Shown here: positions 1 through 7,632 of the stretch, piece by piece
Layout of the letters: every line of letters starts with the position of its first letter
Position numbering within the stretch: the first letter of the stretch is position 1
Source: Robertmurraya dakarensis
Lineage (GTDB): Bacteria; Bacillota; Bacilli; Bacillales; Cytobacillaceae
DNA length: 64,000 nucleotides
Direction of reading: 5' to 3'
NCBI RefSeq assembly: GCF_900156875.1
Contig: NZ_LT707409.1
Span: forward strand, 904,113-968,112
Position numbers and translations under genes: made by a program
Notes under the pieces: generated by a model
The model's input: only the letters and a program-made list of their open reading frames with translations
Databases searched by the model: none
Told to the model about the DNA's origin: nothing

Positions 1-797
1 TAACCAGCATGCGTACCCGGTTTGCCTCTTGAACCGATCGGACCTTCACCACCCGAAGAGATGTGAAACATATCTACTCCAGCCTGTTGATATTTTTTAG
101 CAAACTCTATACTTTCTTTAATACCGTATCCACCTTCTACAAACTCTTTGGCTGAAATACGCATGATTAACGGCATATCATTTGGCATTTCCCTTTTTGC
201 AGCTTGGATAATGTCACTGCCAAACTTTGTTAAATCTTTTCCGTATTCATCATCTCGTTTGTTGGTTAAAGGGGAGTGGAATTGATGGATTAAATATCCA
301 TGAGCACCGTGAATTTCAATGGCGTCTACCCCTGCATTAATGGCGCGTTTAACAGCCTTACGAAATTTTTCTACCATTTCCTTTACTTCTTCTGTGGAAA
401 GGGCCCTTGGTGTTTTTGAATTTTCATCAAACGGAATAGCTGAAGGAGCAACAGGCACAGGAGCATCTACTGCTTTACGCCCAGCATGTGCAATTTGAAT
501 ACCAACCTTTGCTCCGTATTGATGGCATGCTTCAACAATTCTAGCTAAAGCAGGAACTTGTTCATCTGACCATAATCCTAAGTCATTGTCTGTAATCCGT
601 CCATCAGGATCAACATCGGTCATTTCAATGATAATAAACCCAGCACCGCCAATAGCTCGATTTACATAATGGAGATAGTGCCAATCAGTTGCAACTCCAT
701 CTTTCTTTTCCACTGAATATTGACACATTGGAGGCATAACGATACGGTTTTTTAATTCCAACGCTTTAAATTTAAAGGGACTAAATAAATGATTCAT
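1..797 (-). CDS. namA: NADPH dehydrogenase / old yellow enzyme (NamA/YqjM type), C-terminus outside window
   Basis: FMN-dependent ene-reductase of the old yellow enzyme family, cytosolic, reducing activated C=C bonds with NADPH. The N-terminus translates as MNHLFSPFKFKALELKNR followed by IVMPPMCQYS, the start of the TIM barrel in YqjM-type enzymes. Later parts read HAGRKAVDAPVPVAPSAIPF and GVDAIEIHGAHGYLIHQF, both family hallmarks (substrate-binding and FMN-site segments). About 265 of the usual ~340 residues are present and the rest lies left of the window. The ATG has an AAAGGAG ribosome binding site at normal spacing. It is divergent from helD. Physiological substrate is not deducible; family call is firm, NamA orthology likely. 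Confidence 0.9.
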   Translation of the reverse strand, partial: MNHLFSPFKFKALELKNRIVMPPMCQYSVEKKDGVATDWHYLHYVNRAIGGAGFIIIEMTDVDPDGRITDNDLGLWSDEQVPALARIVEACHQYGAKVGIQIAHAGRKAVDAPVPVAPSAIPFDENSKTPRALSTEEVKEMVEKFRKAVKRAINAGVDAIEIHGAHGYLIHQFHSPLTNKRDDEYGKDLTKFGSDIIQAAKREMPNDMPLIMRISAKEFVEGGYGIKESIEFAKKYQQAGVDMFHISSGGEGPIGSRGKPGTHAG

Positions 798-890
798 CTT
801 AAGGACTCCTTTGTAAAAACTTATATTTATATTGTCCCATATTTTTGTGAGATAAAAAAATATAATGATTGCGAAATGTCATATAGATAC

Positions 891-925
891 AAAAAAGCAG
901 TATTCATGTCGAATACTGCTTTTTT
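891..925. terminator. Perfect bidirectional terminator hairpin between divergent genes
   Basis: A 15-bp perfect inverted repeat (AAAAAAGCAGTATTC / GAATACTGCTTTTTT) with a 5-nt loop, giving a T tract on both strands. It lies between the divergent starts of the flavin oxidoreductase and helD, where no annotated gene ends. It may mark a lost gene, a short RNA, or an attenuator in one of the two leaders. Confidence 0.75.
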
Positions 926-1084
926 AAATAGAAAGGCCATTGAAAATAATGAGCATTTATGTTAAATTTATATAGATATACATCACTTTATATATTTTTA
1001 ATCTAATATCCCTATCTTAATTATACGATGTATTCAATGAGTTAGTCAACCTATTTATTAAATTTTTTTCAAGGAGTGTTTGCT

Positions 1085-3430
1085 ATGAATTCCGAACTTC
1101 ACCAGGAGCAGAAACGAGTAGATCGTGTAACAGAAATCATTTCGAATGAAATCAGCAGATTAGAAGAAGAAACTGCCAGACGAAAGAATGAAGTGGTTCA
1201 TATCCGCAAGCACTTTTGGGATGAAGTGAAGGTTAATACGGATACCTTTGATGATTATCTTGAGACCATTATTGGGTTGCGGCAAGAAGCTCAAGCTTTG
1301 GCTGTCAATCAAAGCACCCATCGACACGCATCCAAGCGTTTATCTACACTGCGTCGAATGCAGGAGGTACCTTATTTTGGCCGAATCGATTTTACTGAAG
1401 ATGGGAATTCCACTCAGGAACAAATCTATATTGGAATTTCGTCGCTTAGTGATCCTAGCGGAGAAGATTTCTTGATTTACGACTGGAGGGCCCCGATTTC
1501 GAGCGTCTACTACGACTACCAGCCTGGCCCGGCTCAGTACGAAACTCCAGGCGGCACCGTTCAAGGCGTATTGGAGAAGAAATGGCAATATCTTATCCGC
1601 GGCGGCGAGCTTCAATCCATGTTCGATACAAGTATTACCATAGGAGACGAGATTTTGCAGCAAGTTCTGGGCAAAGGGACTGACAAACAGATGCATAGTA
1701 TCGTAGCGACCATTCAGCAGGAGCAAAACAAGATCATCCGTCATGATCACGGGAGGCTTCTCATTGTTCAAGGTACAGCCGGCAGCGGCAAGACATCGGC
1801 CGCCTTGCAAAGAATTGCGTATTTGCTCTACAAATATCGAGATCGTATTCATGCAGATCAAATTATCCTATTTTCGCCGAATACCATGTTTAGCAGTTAC
1901 GTATCGAATGTGCTCCCAGAACTCGGTGAAGAGAATATGCAGCAAGTCACCTTTCAGGAATATTTGGACCATCGATTAAGTAAACAGTTTCAAGTTGAAA
2001 ATCCCTATGAACAATTGGAGTATGTATTAACCGCGCGGAATCAACCGTCGTATTGTTCGAGGATTGCGAGTATTCGTTTTAAAGCATCTACTGATTTTTT
2101 CAATGCCATTCAGTTTTATCGACAATCACTAGAATCATCAGGAATGTTATTTAAGGACATTAATTTTAGAGGGAAGCCAATCGTTACCGGAAAACAAATA
2201 ACAGAAAGATTTTATACTCATGATACTTCACTTCGCTTCCATAATAGACTTGAAAGTTTGAAGGATTGGCTATTGAAAAAAATAAAAGAAGTACAAAAGG
2301 TTGAACGAGGAAAGCCGTGGGTGCAAGAAGAAATCGAGCTTCTTAGTAATGAAGCTTACCATAAAGCGCATATGTACTTAGCAGAAAAAAGAGGTTTCAC
2401 AAGAGAAAATAGTGCTGACTATGAGATTGAACCAGCAGCACTAGCATCATTGATTGTTCGTCAAAAATTGAAGCCGCTGCGAAAACGAATCAAATCGTTT
2501 CGTTTCATTGACTTAAAGGGGATATACCAGCAGCTATTTGCTGATCCCGTTGTAATCAAAAATAATATGAAAGGTGAGACACCAGAGGATTTGGGAGCTA
2601 TTTGTCAGTTGACAATACAAATGCTCGACGAAGATAAACTATATTATGAAGATGCTACTCCGTTTTTACTTTTAAAAGAGTTATTACTGGGCTTTCAGAT
2701 CAACAGTTCGATCAAGCACATCATTGTGGATGAGGCTCAAGACTATTCACCATTTCAATTTGAATTTTTGAGAAGGTTGTTTCCTGCTGCAAGGATGACC
2801 GTGCTTGGCGACTTTAATCAGGGAATCTTTGCCCATGCCAGCGAACAGGTTGACTTCAACACACTTACCAACCTTTACGGACCAGATGAGACGAATGTGA
2901 TCAATCTTCCGCGAAGTTACCGATCTACCAAACCGATTATTGAATTTACGCGAAGGCTCGTTCCAAATGGAGAGAGTATAATTCCTTTTGAACGAGATGG
3001 TGAACGACCTGCGTTGAAACAAGCAGCACATCATGAAGAACTGCTCAGCTGTATTTCTTCTAAAGTCGCCGAATTGAAAGGTCTAGGTCTAAATAGTATT
3101 GCCATCATATGCAAATCTGCTGAGGAGAGCTTAAGTGCTTACAAGTCCTTGTCTGACATTGAAGAAATTAAACTCATCAAGAGCAACTCGCTGGAATATG
3201 AGCAAGGAGTAGTGGTTGTACCGTCGTATTTGTCCAAGGGAATCGAATTTGATGCTGTCATCATTTATGATGCATCGAAGCATGTATACGGTGATGAAAG
3301 CTTACGCAGAGTTTTTTACACCGCCTGCACCAGGGCTATGCATTACTTGCAGTTATACAGCGTGGGCGAACCTACTCCATTTTTACAAAACACATTAAAG
3401 GACGGTTTCATTCAAACTGATCAACTTTAA
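1085..3430 (+). CDS. helD: RNA polymerase recycling motor HelD (UvrD/SF1 helicase-like)
   Basis: ATP-driven factor that binds RNA polymerase and releases it from stalled or terminated complexes. The protein has 781 aa, close to the ~774 aa of B. subtilis HelD. An N-terminal coiled-coil arm (about residues 1-75) is followed by the split SF1 ATPase: Walker A GTAGSGKTSAAL near 230, Walker B HIIVDEAQDYSP near 545, then VLGDFNQGIF, a Q-G-x-x motif region in SYLSKGIEFDAVI and the C-terminal YTACTRAMHYL. ATG at 1085 is preferred over the in-frame GTG at 1076, because the GTG overlaps the AAGGAG ribosome binding site that sits 8 nt before the ATG. It is monocistronic and closed by a strong terminator. 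Confidence 0.93.
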   Translation: MNSELHQEQKRVDRVTEIISNEISRLEEETARRKNEVVHIRKHFWDEVKVNTDTFDDYLETIIGLRQEAQALAVNQSTHRHASKRLSTLRRMQEVPYFGRIDFTEDGNSTQEQIYIGISSLSDPSGEDFLIYDWRAPISSVYYDYQPGPAQYETPGGTVQGVLEKKWQYLIRGGELQSMFDTSITIGDEILQQVLGKGTDKQMHSIVATIQQEQNKIIRHDHGRLLIVQGTAGSGKTSAALQRIAYLLYKYRDRIHADQIILFSPNTMFSSYVSNVLPELGEENMQQVTFQEYLDHRLSKQFQVENPYEQLEYVLTARNQPSYCSRIASIRFKASTDFFNAIQFYRQSLESSGMLFKDINFRGKPIVTGKQITERFYTHDTSLRFHNRLESLKDWLLKKIKEVQKVERGKPWVQEEIELLSNEAYHKAHMYLAEKRGFTRENSADYEIEPAALASLIVRQKLKPLRKRIKSFRFIDLKGIYQQLFADPVVIKNNMKGETPEDLGAICQLTIQMLDEDKLYYEDATPFLLLKELLLGFQINSSIKHIIVDEAQDYSPFQFEFLRRLFPAARMTVLGDFNQGIFAHASEQVDFNTLTNLYGPDETNVINLPRSYRSTKPIIEFTRRLVPNGESIIPFERDGERPALKQAAHHEELLSCISSKVAELKGLGLNSIAIICKSAEESLSAYKSLSDIEEIKLIKSNSLEYEQGVVVVPSYLSKGIEFDAVIIYDASKHVYGDESLRRVFYTACTRAMHYLQLYSVGEPTPFLQNTLKDGFIQTDQL

Positions 3431-3458
3431 TTGACGCCGTATATCAAAAGTGTTTAAT

Positions 3459-3507
3459 GGATATGAAACTTTTCTCTCTAAGAGAATAGATTTCATATCC
3501 TTTTTTT
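3459..3507 (+). terminator. Terminator of helD
   Basis: Perfect 10-bp stem GGATATGAAA / TTTCATATCC with a 22-nt loop and a seven-T tail, starting 28 nt after the helD stop codon. Confidence 0.85.
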
Positions 3508-3510
3508 AAC

Positions 3511-3594
3511 CTTGGGGAAAATCTCACAGGAGGTAAGAACGGCCTGGTTGTACCAGAATATGTCGATATTAATTCGATAGAAGACCTTAAATAA
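3511..3594 (+). pseudogene. Remnant of a glycine-betaine-type ABC substrate-binding protein (OpuAC-like)
   Basis: An open stretch without a start codon encodes GGKNGLVVPEYVDINSIEDL plus a final lysine and stop. This matches the segment typical of quaternary-amine binding proteins of the OpuAC/ProX type (LVVPxYxxINSIEDL). Only about 28 codons survive, so the rest of the gene has been deleted. It lies directly upstream of the c-di-AMP riboswitch and ktrAB, another osmotic-stress system. The identification rests on motif memory over a short stretch. Confidence 0.55.
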
Positions 3595-3598
3595 TCCA

Positions 3599-3630
3599 CA
3601 GACACCATCCATTTATTTGGATGGTGTCTG
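3599..3630 (+). terminator. Strong hairpin after the OpuAC-like remnant
   Basis: Perfect 12-bp stem CAGACACCATCC / GGATGGTGTCTG with an 8-nt loop, 4 nt after the remnant's stop codon. It lacks a clean T run, so it may be a leftover terminator of the deleted gene or simply a stable structure. Confidence 0.45.
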
Positions 3631-3665
3631 TCATCTCTATCAATATATATCTTCTAAAAAACAGG

Positions 3666-3694
3666 TTGACAAATAAGGTGGAGAAGAGTAGATT
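3666..3694 (+). promoter_or_regulatory. Sigma-A-like promoter of ktrAB
   Basis: TTGACA, a 17-nt spacer and TAGATT. This places transcription start about 35-40 nt before the first conserved part of the riboswitch. Confidence 0.55.
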
Positions 3695-3730
3695 TTGTTT
3701 ATCATTTTTATTAAAGAAAATCTTTACACC

Positions 3731-3929
3731 TTTTATTCGCTGAATCAATTTGAACGGGGGAACCAATTGGATAGTACTCATCTATCCTGGGGTGAATCTT
3801 ACTTAAATAAGTAAGAGGGGATACTCTCAATCCCTAATCCGTCAGCTAACTCCGTAAGCGTTAAATTTACTTATAGGGAGAAAGGTCAAAGGGATCATGC
3901 GACCATTCTATTTGTAATGGTCTTTTTTT
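3731..3929 (+). ncRNA. c-di-AMP riboswitch (ydaO/yuaA class) with terminator, upstream of ktrAB
   Basis: The leader carries the conserved blocks of the ydaO-yuaA class in order: CGGGGGAACCA (from about 3754), GGGGTGAATC near 3790, GGGGATA, then AATCCGTCAGCTAAC and CGTAAGCG near 3835-3860. It ends in an intrinsic terminator, GACCATT / AATGGTC with seven Ts (3901-3929), 31 nt before ktrA. In the known mechanism, c-di-AMP binding favours termination and shuts off potassium uptake. In B. subtilis the same class lies upstream of ktrAB (yuaA). Boundaries are approximate. Confidence 0.93.
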
Positions 3930-3960
3930 GTTGGTGTAGAGAAAGAAAGAGGAGATGGCT

Positions 3961-4614
3961 ATGAAGAAGCAATTTGTCGTTATTGGTTTAGGGCGTTTTG
4001 GAAGTAGTGTTTGTAAAGAACTGTACCATTTAGGGCACGAGGTGTTGGCTGTGGACCTGCAAGAGGGGAAAGTAAGGGATATGGTTGATTTTTCTACACA
4101 TGCAGTTGTAGCAAATGGTACGGAAGAAAAGGATTTAAAGGCTCTAGGTGTTAGAAATTTCGATTATGGAATTGTGGCAATCGGAGAGAACATTGAAGCA
4201 AGTATTCAGTCAACTCTACTCCTAAAAGAATTAGGACTAAAAGCAGTCGTGAAGGCTCAGAACATTCATCATCATAAAATACTAGATAAAATCGGAGCTG
4301 ATCGAATTATTCACCCTGAACAAGATATGGGAATTAGGGTTGCACACCAATTAGACTCGGAAAAGGTAATTGAGTTTATTGAATTGTCAAAGGATTATAG
4401 TATCGTGGAGATGGAAGCAACTCCAAAACTTAATAATAAAACACTGGTTCAATTAAATATACGAGCAAAGTATGGATGTACGGTTTTGGCAATCAAACGA
4501 GGTGAAGATATTAATATAGCACCACACCCAGATGATGTGATTTTTGAGAAAGATATATTAGTAGTTATGGGGCATAAACAAGAACTAAAGCGTTTGGAAG
4601 ATAAGGGGATATAA
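3961..4614 (+). CDS. ktrA: Ktr potassium channel regulatory subunit KtrA (RCK protein)
   Basis: Cytosolic RCK octamer-ring subunit that gates KtrB according to ATP/ADP and c-di-AMP. The N-terminal RCK_N Rossmann domain begins with VVIGLGRFGSSVCKEL (GxGxxG) and has VLAVDLQ at the end of strand 2. Residues from about 130 form the RCK_C domain, the c-di-AMP site in the family. ATG 3961 (217 aa) is chosen over ATG 3955, which abuts the AAGAGGAG ribosome binding site. It forms an operon with ktrB, 24 bp downstream, and is controlled by the riboswitch in front. Confidence 0.93.
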   Translation: MKKQFVVIGLGRFGSSVCKELYHLGHEVLAVDLQEGKVRDMVDFSTHAVVANGTEEKDLKALGVRNFDYGIVAIGENIEASIQSTLLLKELGLKAVVKAQNIHHHKILDKIGADRIIHPEQDMGIRVAHQLDSEKVIEFIELSKDYSIVEMEATPKLNNKTLVQLNIRAKYGCTVLAIKRGEDINIAPHPDDVIFEKDILVVMGHKQELKRLEDKGI

Positions 4615-4638
4615 CTTCTAATTAAGGGGAACTAAATC

Positions 4639-5988
4639 ATGTTTAAAAATCTACGTAAGTTCGACCTTAGTCCTGCTCAAATGATTGTGCTATTTTACGT
4701 TATTGCAGTTTTTGTATCCACAGGTCTCCTTAGTTTACCCATTGCTTTAAAACCCGGGGTAAACTGGGATTTTATAGATATATTATTTACTGCCGTTAGT
4801 GCTGTAAGTGTTACAGGTCTCTCAGTTGTGTCGATCGTCGATACTTTTAGCACACCAGGAATATTCATATTACTCTTTATCTTGCAGTTCGGCGGAATTG
4901 GGATTATGACGCTTGGGACTTTTCTATGGATTATTCTAGGAAAGAAGATCGGTTTGAAGGAAAGGCGTTTAATCATGACAGATCAAAATCAGACAAATCT
5001 ATCTGGTTTGGTAAAATTAATGCGTCATATTCTAATCATGATCCTTACAATTGAGCTGGCAGGAACCTTAATCTTGGGAACCTACTTTTTAACTTATTAT
5101 CCCACTTGGCAAGAAGCAGTTTTACAGGGCCTTTTTGCTTCTGTAAGTGCAACAACAAATGCAGGCTTTGATATTACTGGGAATTATCTTGTACCATTTG
5201 CGCATGATTATTTTGTACAATTTATTAATATTATCCTTCTAACATTAGGGGCGATTGGTTTTCCTGTCCTTATTGAAGTACGGGATTATTTAAGAAGTAA
5301 ACAGAGAAAATATAGGGTTCACTTCTCATTATATACAAAGTTGACAACCGTTACGTTTTTTTCATTAATGATTTTCGGGACGATTATGATATTGATACTA
5401 GAAGCTAATCATTATTTTGCCGATAAAAGTTGGCATGAATCCTTTTTTTACGCATTATTTCAATCCTCAACAACTAGGAATGGCGGGTTGGCAACAATGG
5501 ATGTAAGTGAGTTCACACCAGCAACTTTATTAATATTATGTTTTTTAATGTTTATAGGAGCATCTCCAAGTTCAGTTGGGGGCGGTATTAGAACAACAAC
5601 CTTTGCGGTCATTGTGCTATTAATTCTCTCGTTTGCAAGAGGTCAAAAGAGTATTAAAGTTTTCAGAAGAGAAATAGATGAAGAGGATGTTCGCAAGTCA
5701 GTTGTGGTTAGTTTTCTTGCTTTTGTCCTGTGCTTTATTGGAACCATCACCCTTTTGCAAACAGAACCATTCTCTGTTATGGAAATAATGTTTGAGGTTA
5801 GTTCTGCTTTTGGAACGACTGGATTATCGATGGGAATAACCCCTGAGCTGCACACTGTTGGAAAAATAGTCATAATAATACTCATGTTTATTGGTCGAAT
5901 TGGCATTTTATCCTTTATTTTCTTATTCAATAGAGGGCAGCTTGAAGCTAGCTATCATTATCCGAAAGAAAGAATTATTGTAGGTTAA
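4639..5988 (+). CDS. ktrB: Ktr potassium channel membrane subunit KtrB
   Basis: Potassium-translocating subunit of the Trk/Ktr/HKT superfamily, 449 aa (B. subtilis KtrB about 445). Four M1-P-M2 repeats are visible, each with its filter glycine: AVSAVSVTGLSVV, SVSATTNAGFDI, QSSTTRNGGLAT and SSAFGTTGLSMG. The gating-loop segment GASPSSVGGGIRTTTFA in the third repeat is also present. An AAGGGGA ribosome binding site precedes the ATG. It is translated with KtrA and together they form the sodium-dependent, osmotically important K+ uptake system. Confidence 0.94.
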   Translation: MFKNLRKFDLSPAQMIVLFYVIAVFVSTGLLSLPIALKPGVNWDFIDILFTAVSAVSVTGLSVVSIVDTFSTPGIFILLFILQFGGIGIMTLGTFLWIILGKKIGLKERRLIMTDQNQTNLSGLVKLMRHILIMILTIELAGTLILGTYFLTYYPTWQEAVLQGLFASVSATTNAGFDITGNYLVPFAHDYFVQFINIILLTLGAIGFPVLIEVRDYLRSKQRKYRVHFSLYTKLTTVTFFSLMIFGTIMILILEANHYFADKSWHESFFYALFQSSTTRNGGLATMDVSEFTPATLLILCFLMFIGASPSSVGGGIRTTTFAVIVLLILSFARGQKSIKVFRREIDEEDVRKSVVVSFLAFVLCFIGTITLLQTEPFSVMEIMFEVSSAFGTTGLSMGITPELHTVGKIVIIILMFIGRIGILSFIFLFNRGQLEASYHYPKERIIVG

Positions 5989-6015
5989 AGGCAGACGGCA
6001 CAGTAAAATATAAAA

Positions 6016-6055
6016 GGCAGGCAAGTATCCATAAAAATGGATGTTGCCTGCTGCC
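6016..6055. terminator. Bidirectional hairpin between ktrB and the convergent MBL hydrolase
   Basis: Long stem GGCAGGCAAGTATCCAT / ATGGATGTTGCCTGCTGCC (one bulge) with an AAAA loop between two convergent genes. The T tail is weak on the plus strand (CTCTTAC). It probably serves both directions. Confidence 0.65.
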
Positions 6056-6064
6056 TCTTACAAT

Positions 6065-6826
6065 TTAAAACGTGTAGGATTCACCGTCGTTAGGTACTAA
6101 TACATTTGAAGTGATTCCTTTTTCATTGACGAAAGTTCTTAATTCCTCTCTTGATAATGTCCAGTGATTCACTGCTTCCATATGGACGGATAATATTTTC
6201 GCGTTCGGGGCTGCTTTATACACTTCATAAATATCTTCTTTCCCCATTACGAGAGAACCGCCTTGCAAGAATTGATTATCTCCACCGTTTACGACAATGA
6301 CTTCTGGTTTATGTGTATCGATCACTTCCTGAACCGCTTCATACCAAACAGTATCGCCAGCGACATATAATGTTTTTTCACTTTGGTGTTCGAAAACAAC
6401 ACCGCAGACAAGACCAGCAAGTTTTAAGATATCTCCTCGTCCGTGCTCGCCTTTTGTTTTCGTTAACTTAATATCTTGAAAGACTGTGTTTTCTTGTAAG
6501 ACTTCGACATTTATAAAACCTGCGTTTTTAATTTCTACTGCATCTTCTTCATTTTGAACAAATATCTTGATTTCTTTTGGCAATACCTCTTTAGCAGTAT
6601 CATCCCAGTGATCTAAATGTAAATGGGTGACAATCACTGCGTCGATTCCACTAATAATTTCGTCAATGGAAAGGGGTAAGCTTACCAAAGGATTTTGTTG
6701 ATCTTGTCTTAATGAGTTAGGAAAAGGAGGGTAAGTTCCTTTTTCTGCTAAAAATGGATCTATTAAAAACTTCTTTTCTGCATACTGAACAATTAATGTA
6801 GCATTTCGAATGTGTTGTATATTCAT
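6065..6826 (-). CDS. MBL-fold metal-dependent hydrolase
   Basis: Metallo-beta-lactamase-fold hydrolase of the UlaG-like group, cytosolic, 253 aa. It has the dinuclear metal motif THLHLDHWDD (H68, H70, D72, H73), a downstream GEHGRGD histidine, VAGDTVWYE for the bridging aspartate and VHMEAVNHW near the C-terminus. The ATG follows an AAGGAGATAATC ribosome binding site. It is divergent from an Lrp/AsnC-type regulator, a usual arrangement for a controlled target. The substrate cannot be told from sequence. Confidence 0.82.
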   Translation of the reverse strand: MNIQHIRNATLIVQYAEKKFLIDPFLAEKGTYPPFPNSLRQDQQNPLVSLPLSIDEIISGIDAVIVTHLHLDHWDDTAKEVLPKEIKIFVQNEEDAVEIKNAGFINVEVLQENTVFQDIKLTKTKGEHGRGDILKLAGLVCGVVFEHQSEKTLYVAGDTVWYEAVQEVIDTHKPEVIVVNGGDNQFLQGGSLVMGKEDIYEVYKAAPNAKILSVHMEAVNHWTLSREELRTFVNEKGITSNVLVPNDGESYTF

Positions 6827-6946
6827 AGTGATTATCTCCTTTTCTTAAAACTAAATATAGCTTATACTATTCCACGTGCTCAGATACATAGAAGAAATCA
6901 AGTCTTTTGGCGATTTTGCTTGATTAATGAAAGGAGTTAAAAATAT

Positions 6947-7357
6947 ATGCTAGATCATACTGATTTGCTTATTATAGAAGAATTATCTAAGAACAGTCGT
7001 ATCACGATGAAGGAGCTGGGGGAGAAGGTGCATTTGACTGGTCAAGCAACAGCAGCAAGGGTTGCGAAGCTTGAGGACAGTGGAGTGATTGAAGGGTATA
7101 CGATTAAAATTAACCAAGAAAAACTGGGGTACGTGATCCATGCAATGATCAATATCATCACTCAAAGCACGTATCATGAACCGTTCCTTTCATACATACA
7201 GTCACAAAAAGAATATGTAATCAATAACTACAAAATAAGTGGTGATAGTTGTTACCTTTTAGAATGCAAATTTCCATCCAATGAAGTGTTAGATGAGTTT
7301 TTAGTGGGGCTAAGCAAACACGTTAACTATAAATTATCTATAGTTATAAAGAAATAA
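6947..7357 (+). CDS. Lrp/AsnC family transcriptional regulator
   Basis: Compact 136-aa regulator. It starts with LDHTDLLIIEELSKNSRIT and the winged helix-turn-helix SGQ-like segment (residues about 4-60), followed by the alpha/beta RAM ligand-binding domain from about 65. It resembles the short LrpC/AzlB group of bacilli. It sits 120 bp from the divergent MBL hydrolase, so it may control that gene. The effector is unknown. Confidence 0.85.
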   Translation: MLDHTDLLIIEELSKNSRITMKELGEKVHLTGQATAARVAKLEDSGVIEGYTIKINQEKLGYVIHAMINIITQSTYHEPFLSYIQSQKEYVINNYKISGDSCYLLECKFPSNEVLDEFLVGLSKHVNYKLSIVIKK

Positions 7358-7452
7358 AGATATCACAATAACCTCCCTACACAAGTAGGAGTTGATCTCA
7401 ACAAGATAACACCCTCTTACTATTTAAATGTAATTCATTGATTGATTGATTG

Positions 7453-7627
7453 ACCCCAGGGGTTTTAAAAAAATACTGAAACCCGTAAGTACGCACGGGC
7501 TAACGAGTTAGGAATAACTTTAAGCTAAATGCTCAGTTTTAATATATAAGACCTTTATTTTCCATAATTAATGATTTTGTCCACACTAATTTAAGTGGAC
7601 ATGCATCTCCTATTATGAAAGGAGATG
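7453..7627 (+). promoter_or_regulatory. Structured leader with ribosome-binding-site-sequestering hairpin
   Basis: This lies in the 275-bp gap before the GMC oxidoreductase. GGGTTT (7460-7465) can pair with AAACCC (7479-7484), while CCCGT (7482-7486) can pair with ACGGG (7495-7499). The two stems share 7482-7484 and exclude each other. GTCCAC (7579-7584) pairs with GTGGAC (7595-7600). CATCTCCT (7604-7611) is perfectly complementary to AGGAGATG (7620-7627), the ribosome binding site of the next gene. No known riboswitch class was recognised. Confidence 0.5.
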
Positions 7628-7632
7628 AACAA

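Noticed and set aside
1340-1861. 173-codon minus-strand frame inside helD
   Set aside because: Antisense shadow of the helicase gene; no ribosome binding site and no recognisable protein.
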